The notes under the pieces were generated by a model. It saw only the letters and a list, made by a program, of their open reading frames with translations. It did not search any database and had not been told where the DNA came from. A DNA stretch of 64,000 bases from Micromonospora sp. WMMD1102 (GTDB lineage: Bacteria > Actinomycetota > Actinomycetes > Mycobacteriales > Micromonosporaceae), in the NCBI RefSeq assembly GCF_029626265.1, contig NZ_JARUBN010000001.1, positions 6,079,001 to 6,143,000 of the forward strand, given 5' to 3'. This document shows, one piece after another, positions 59,689 through 64,000 of the stretch. A program made the position numbers and the translations under genes. Numbering within the stretch: position 1 is the first letter of the stretch; each line of letters starts with the position of its first letter.

Positions 59689-62600
59689 TCAGCGGCGGGT
59701 GAGTTCGACGGTGCTGCGGGTGGTGGCGCCGTTGACGGTGAGGGTGAGGTGGATGGTGGTGGGGTGCCGGGCGGTCAGGGTGCCGGTGGCGGGGTCGAAG
59801 TGGGCGGCGTGCCAGGGGCGGATGGTCCGGGCCGGTCCGATGTGCAGGTTCGGCGAGCCGGACCAGTCGGCCGAGAGCGGGGCGGCCACCGGGACCTGCC
59901 GGCCGCCGGGCTGGGTCACCGTGGCGGTCACCTCGGCGGCGGTACCCGCCGGCAGCCGGGACGGTGCGGTCAGGGTGAGCGCGTCGACGTGCGCCCGGGT
60001 CTGCGCGCTGACCCACTCGGGTCCCTCGGCCAGCGGGTCCCGCCGGGCCGCCGCCGCCTCGGCCGGCGAGACCGGATCCACCCCGAACATCGTCCAGCCG
60101 CTGAACCCGCCCAGCTGCGGCGCGGTCGACGGGTTCTTGCCGGTGTTGCCGTTGACCAGGTACGGCACCCCGTCCACCCGGTCGGCGGAGAAGCTGCCGA
60201 CGTGTCCGCCGACGAACAACGCGCCCTTGCCGGTCTCGTGCTGGAACTCGGCGAGCCAGCGTTCCAGCAGCGCCGCCTCCTTCCGGTCGGCGAGCTGGCT
60301 GGCCCGGGCCGGGGTCGGGTCCCGGGGCGGATGGTGCTCGATCACCACCACCGAGCCGACCGCCGGGTCGCGGGCCGCGCCGTCCAGGGCGGTACGCAGC
60401 GCGCGCACCTGGTCGAACCCGCCGCCGCGCAGACTGCCGGTGGAGGTGTCCAGGGTGACGAACCGGGTCCGGGTGCCGCCCCGGGGCGGGCTGTGGTCGA
60501 AGACCCGGTAGGTGTCCCCGAAGACCGACCGGAAGTTCCCGATCGGGGCACCCATGATCTCGTGGTTGCCCGGCACGTAGTGGTACGGCACCGTGCCGCC
60601 CAGTTCCTCGTCCAGGATTTGCCTGGCCAGGGCGAAGTCCTCGGGATAGGCGGTGTCCACGAAGTCCCCGGCGATCACCAGGAAGTCCGGCCGGGCGGCC
60701 TTCACCTCGCGGAGCGTACGGCGGGCCTGGGCGACCAGGTCGCTGTCCGGGTCGGCCGCGACGAACTGGGCGTCGGAGAGGACCGCGAAGCGCCAGGGTG
60801 CCCGGTCCACGGTGCCGTCGGTCAGCACCACCCGGTCGGTGCGGAGCGGCTCGGCCGGCGCGGCCACCTCGGCGGGCACCCGGGCGACGATGTCGTCGAT
60901 CACCACCTCCCCGGTGTACGCGGCGGCGGCGTCGGTCTCGGCGACGTAGAACCGGCGGATCCGCACCGGGTACGCCACCCCGGCCGGTACGGCGAACTCG
61001 ACGTACCGCCAGCCGGTCCAGTCGAGGTAGGGGCCGCGCAGCACGTGCTGCTGGTCGAGGGCGTCGTGCAGGTGCAGGCTGGGCCACTCGCCGTTTCCGT
61101 TCGCGTGGATCCACATCCCGAACGACTGTGGCTGGCCGGCGACCGGGATGTACCCGGGCGGGTCGGCGTACGCGGCGCGGGTGCCGGTGGACTGGCCGAA
61201 GTCGTACCCGAGTTTCAGGCCGGTGCCGGTGCGGCCCGGCACCGGGGTCACCGAGCCGGTGGCCCGGGCGGCGCTGAACCGCCACTGTTCCGCGTCGTCG
61301 AACATCGCCACCGGTACGTCGGTCAGCCCGACCGTCACCGGCAGCACCGTGCTGGCCGCACCGACGCGTACCGTGACCAACCCGGCGCCACTGTCCACCT
61401 TGGCCTTCACCGTGAGCGTGCCGTCGACGGCCGGGGCGATCTCCAGCAGTTCCCGGTCGTAGTCCAGGCGCAGGTCGGCCGCTTCGATCGGCGCGGTGTT
61501 CCCCTCCGCGTCGTAGCCGACCACGCCGAACGAGCCGGTGCCGCCCGCACCGGCCAACCCGACCCGGTCGACGGTGCCGTCGATCCGGGCCAGCGGGCCG
61601 AGCACGGTCAGCGACAGTTCGCCCTTCGCCCGGCCCCGGGACGCGGTCACGGTGACCTCGCCGGCCCGGCGGGCCCGGAACACCCCGGCGGAGTCGACGC
61701 CGCCCCGGGACGCCGGCTCGGCCCGCCAGTGCGGGGTGCCGGCCGCCGGGCCGTAGGTCTCGTCGTAGCCGGCCGCCGCGAGCCGCCGGGTCAGCCCGGG
61801 AAAGACCCGGTCCGGGCGTCCGCCGCGCACCGGCCCCGCGCCCGGCGCGGCCGTCGGGTCGAGCACGGTCTTCAGCCAGTACGCCCGCAGCCGTCCACTC
61901 CCCTGCGGCGCGTAGAGCGCGAGTCCGTTCGGCACCGGCCGCTCCGAGCCGTCCGACGGGCTGTTCTCGACGCGTACCGCCGGTTGGCCGGGTTCGCGGG
62001 CGAGCAGGGTGGACGAGCCGCCGCCGTCGAGGTTGAGGGCGTCGTGCGCGCCGAGTTCGGCCATCATCCGGCCGAGTTCGGTGAGCGTCACGCCCCGACT
62101 GTCCGCCTGTCGTCCGTCCACTGTGAGCAGATACATCTTCCGGCCGTCGGCGGAGAACCCGACCGCGGTGCGGGGTTCGGGGTTCACGTCGCCGATCTGC
62201 TGCGGCACCCCGTCCCGGACCAGTACCCGGTTGCCGCCGACCGCGGCGCGCAGCGTGCTGCCGTCCGACGGCTTCGGGGCGTACCGGAGGTCGACCGGGT
62301 CGCCGGGGCGCAGCGCGGCGAGCGTGTCGGCGCCGGCCTCCCGGCCGAGCAGCACGGTCGTACCGGCCGGAATCGGGCCGCTGCCGGCGGTCGGGGTGAC
62401 CGTGTCGACCCGGCCGCCGACCACTGTGACCTCGGTGACCCGGCCGGCACCCTCGACGGCCCGGGTGCGCGGGTACGACCCCCAGAGCGGGGTGAAGACG
62501 CCGATCCCGCCGGCCGCGACCATGTTGTTGAACTGGCTGAGCGGGACCGGTCCGGCCGGCAGCGTGGCGGTGCCGTCGAAGTGCACCTGGACCACCCGGC

Positions 62601-63192
62601 CCACCCCCTCGGCGGTGACCCCGACCGCCTCGTGGTGGCCCGCGACCGGCGACTGGACGAGTTCGCCGTCGCGGATGCCGATCCCCTGGGCCGCCCCGGA
62701 GTTGTTGATGTCGAAGAAGTCCCCGTTTACCGCGGCCACCGCGCCGGTCCGGTCCGCCGCCTTCCGCAGCGGCTCGGTCCGGGTCACCTCGCCGGAGTTG
62801 ACGTAGTCGACGGTCAGCCCGCCGGCCAGGTCGGCGGTGAGCGCGTCGGCCCGGATCCAGCCGTTGGCGTCGTACCTGTCGAAGGAGGTCAGGTCGAGAC
62901 CGGGCGCGACCGGCCGGGTCCGGCGGTCGGTGACGATCGCGTCGTCGGCGTCGGCCGCGACCGGCCGGGTCGACGGCGCCGGGTACGACGAGGCGGCCGG
63001 CGCCTCCTCCGGCGCGGTGCCCTGGGCGACCGGCGACGGTAGCGCCGGGGCGGCTGGCGACGGTAATGCCGGGGCGGCCGGCGGCGCGTGCCCCGGTTCG
63101 GCGTAGGCCGGGACCGGACCGGCGAGGACGAGGGACGGCACCAGGAGCAGCAGGCCGGCGAGGCGGCGGCCGGATCGGCGGCGGGTCACCAT
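59689..63192 (-). CDS. Large secreted protein: phosphodiester glycosidase (NAGPA) domain plus metallophosphoesterase domain
   Basis: A 1167-residue exported protein. Signal peptide RRRSGRRLAGLLLLVPSLVLA, then a Pro/Ala linker with repeats (APALPSPAAPALPSP). The NAGPA domain (about 100-410) has AAVNGDFFDINNSGAAQGIG and NLDGGGSSTLLARE. A middle region (about 430-780) has Ig/carbohydrate-binding-like sandwiches (GEVTVTASRGRAKGELSLTV, ATGSVTPVPGRTGTGLKLGY). A calcineurin-like phosphoesterase (about 790-1040) follows: FAVLSDAQFVAADPDSD, LVIAGDFVDT, YVPGNHEIMG, VIEHHPPRD, FVGGHVGSF. Two usual metal-binding His are replaced: D-A-Q for D-x-H and GHVG for GHxH. A C-terminal Ig-like domain ends it. Probably cleaves a glycan phosphodiester outside the cell; activity of the second domain is doubtful. 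Confidence 0.85.
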   Translation of the reverse strand: MVTRRRSGRRLAGLLLLVPSLVLAGPVPAYAEPGHAPPAAPALPSPAAPALPSPVAQGTAPEEAPAASSYPAPSTRPVAADADDAIVTDRRTRPVAPGLDLTSFDRYDANGWIRADALTADLAGGLTVDYVNSGEVTRTEPLRKAADRTGAVAAVNGDFFDINNSGAAQGIGIRDGELVQSPVAGHHEAVGVTAEGVGRVVQVHFDGTATLPAGPVPLSQFNNMVAAGGIGVFTPLWGSYPRTRAVEGAGRVTEVTVVGGRVDTVTPTAGSGPIPAGTTVLLGREAGADTLAALRPGDPVDLRYAPKPSDGSTLRAAVGGNRVLVRDGVPQQIGDVNPEPRTAVGFSADGRKMYLLTVDGRQADSRGVTLTELGRMMAELGAHDALNLDGGGSSTLLAREPGQPAVRVENSPSDGSERPVPNGLALYAPQGSGRLRAYWLKTVLDPTAAPGAGPVRGGRPDRVFPGLTRRLAAAGYDETYGPAAGTPHWRAEPASRGGVDSAGVFRARRAGEVTVTASRGRAKGELSLTVLGPLARIDGTVDRVGLAGAGGTGSFGVVGYDAEGNTAPIEAADLRLDYDRELLEIAPAVDGTLTVKAKVDSGAGLVTVRVGAASTVLPVTVGLTDVPVAMFDDAEQWRFSAARATGSVTPVPGRTGTGLKLGYDFGQSTGTRAAYADPPGYIPVAGQPQSFGMWIHANGNGEWPSLHLHDALDQQHVLRGPYLDWTGWRYVEFAVPAGVAYPVRIRRFYVAETDAAAAYTGEVVIDDIVARVPAEVAAPAEPLRTDRVVLTDGTVDRAPWRFAVLSDAQFVAADPDSDLVAQARRTLREVKAARPDFLVIAGDFVDTAYPEDFALARQILDEELGGTVPYHYVPGNHEIMGAPIGNFRSVFGDTYRVFDHSPPRGGTRTRFVTLDTSTGSLRGGGFDQVRALRTALDGAARDPAVGSVVVIEHHPPRDPTPARASQLADRKEAALLERWLAEFQHETGKGALFVGGHVGSFSADRVDGVPYLVNGNTGKNPSTAPQLGGFSGWTMFGVDPVSPAEAAAARRDPLAEGPEWVSAQTRAHVDALTLTAPSRLPAGTAAEVTATVTQPGGRQVPVAAPLSADWSGSPNLHIGPARTIRPWHAAHFDPATGTLTARHPTTIHLTLTVNGATTRSTVELTRR

Positions 63193-63332
63193 GCCCGGTA
63201 GTCAACCCGATGACGTATAGAAGTTTCAATAGTCGATGACTGAACTGAAGGAAAACTCCGTCAGTGCTCCAAGCCGACCGAGCTGCCACGTCGACAGCCG
63301 GTGGAAGGCGGACACCCCCGGAGACAGACAGC

Positions 63333-63365
63333 CGAAGGCCCGGCCGGATCCCGGCCGGGCCTTCG
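63333..63365 (-). terminator. Hairpin terminator behind rho
   Basis: 15-bp perfect arms (CGAAGGCCCGGCCGG at 63333-63347 and its complement at 63351-63365) with a 3-nt loop, about 30 nt after the rho stop. Confidence 0.7.
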
Positions 63366-63395
63366 AGACGTGCGCTTACGGATCAGGGGTACGGA

Positions 63396-64000
63396 CTACT
63401 CCCCCGGCGTCGACTTCGCGATCTGCATCAGGAACTCGATGTTGGTCCGGGACTGCTTGAGCCGGTCCAGCAGGAGATCCAGCGCGGCCTGCGAGTCGAG
63501 CGAGTGCAGCACCTTGCGCAGCTTGTGCGTGATCGCCAACTCCTCCGGAGCCAGCAGGATCTCCTCCTTACGGGTGCCGGAGGTGTGGATGTCGATGGCC
63601 GGGAAGACCCGCTTGTCGGCGATCTTCCGATCCAGCTTCAGCTCCGCGTTGCCGGTGCCCTTGAACTCCTCGAAGATGACCGTGTCCATTACGGAACCGG
63701 TCTCCACAAGTGCGGTGGCGAGGATGGTCAGCGAACCGCCGTTCTCGATGTTCCGGGCCGCGCCCAGGAACCGCTTCGGCGGGTAGAGCGCGGTGGAGTC
63801 GATACCGCCGGACATGATCCGGCCGCTCGCCGGGGCCGCCAGGTTGTACGACCGGCCGAGCCGGGTCACCGAGTCGAGCAGTACGACCACGTCGTGGCCC
63901 AGCTCGACCAGGCGCTTGGCCCGCTCGATCGCCAGCTCGGCGACCGTGGTGTGGTCCTGCGGCGGGCGGTCGAAGGTGGCCGCGACGACCTCGCCCTTGA
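63396..64000 (-). CDS. rho: Transcription termination factor Rho (C-terminal part; 5' end outside window)
   Basis: The last 201 codons of rho; the frame is open to the right edge. Visible are EVVAATFDRPPQDHTTVAEL, Walker B VVVLLDSVTRLGRSYN, the Q-loop/secondary-site region ASGRIMSGGIDSTALYPPKR and FLGAARNIENGGSLTILATA, the R-loop segment FEEFKGTGNAELKLDR and the end TPGE. Rho is the hexameric RNA helicase that ends transcription. Actinobacterial rho usually has a long N-terminal insert, which lies outside this window. Confidence 0.97.
   Translation of the reverse strand, partial: KGEVVAATFDRPPQDHTTVAELAIERAKRLVELGHDVVVLLDSVTRLGRSYNLAAPASGRIMSGGIDSTALYPPKRFLGAARNIENGGSLTILATALVETGSVMDTVIFEEFKGTGNAELKLDRKIADKRVFPAIDIHTSGTRKEEILLAPEELAITHKLRKVLHSLDSQAALDLLLDRLKQSRTNIEFLMQIAKSTPGE

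Noticed and set aside
59749..63042. Plus-strand open frame of about 1100 codons opposite the NAGPA-phosphoesterase
   Set aside because: Typical high-GC antisense shadow; the minus-strand protein has clear domains and a signal peptide.

Overview
The window is very GC-rich chromosomal DNA. It has actinobacterial gene order around the ATP synthase operon, NucS instead of MutS/MutL-type repair, an Asp-type MurA and many GTG starts. Together these fit a filamentous actinomycete, most likely of the Micromonosporaceae (inference; no rRNA is present). No rRNA, tRNA, transposase, integrase or CRISPR array was recognised. Both ends cut through genes: a secreted sugar dehydrogenase at the left and rho at the right.

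Left third (1-20.3 kb), mostly accessory and envelope functions. A partial secreted PQQ-type sugar dehydrogenase (minus strand) lies divergent from a six-gene exopolysaccharide operon (2077-8665: GT4, chain-length co-polymerase, Wzy/ligase-like protein, three GT2 enzymes). After two small minus-strand genes comes a tandem array of five secreted FG-GAP/VCBS proteins plus one head-only remnant (10214-16305). Three of its transcription starts share a 16-bp box placed 28-29 bp upstream of a -10-like TAAYST; I regard this as the most novel unit here. A fused double 3-hydroxyacyl-CoA dehydrogenase, an alpha/beta hydrolase and a tail-anchored FHA protein follow.

Middle (20.5-36.5 kb), mixed housekeeping and metabolism: aldehyde dehydrogenase, methyltransferases, a MauE-like membrane protein, a frameshifted secreted-protein pseudogene beside a perfect 22-bp inverted repeat, nucS, DUF4126, a polysaccharide deacetylase, an ABC exporter pair, a second hydroxyacyl-CoA dehydrogenase, an FMN reductase divergent from its probable MarR regulator, murA, a PduO-type cobalamin adenosyltransferase, a VOC protein and a NarL-type two-component system. 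Many of these genes have a -10-like hexamer 6-7 nt before the start codon, the layout of leaderless transcripts.

Right half (36.1-64 kb), the conserved minus-strand block read from right to left: rho, rpmE, prfA, prmC, sua5, low-Mr phosphatase, class A PBP, glyA, atpI-like genes, atpB-E-F-H-A-G-D, then atpC and DUF2550. Several insertions interrupt it. Two LytR-CpsA-Psr genes and a strong hairpin separate atpD from atpC. A T4-type RNA ligase plus kinase-phosphatase pair lies between rpmE and rho, together with a large secreted phosphodiester glycosidase/phosphoesterase. A TPR-GGDEF gene lies between prmC and prfA. The wecA gene that often sits between glyA and atpI is absent. The AtpC protein is only 93 residues long.

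Repeats are a second theme. A 30-bp modular element occurs in two intergenic regions, and short tandem duplications that include or abut a stop codon occur at several gene 3' ends.
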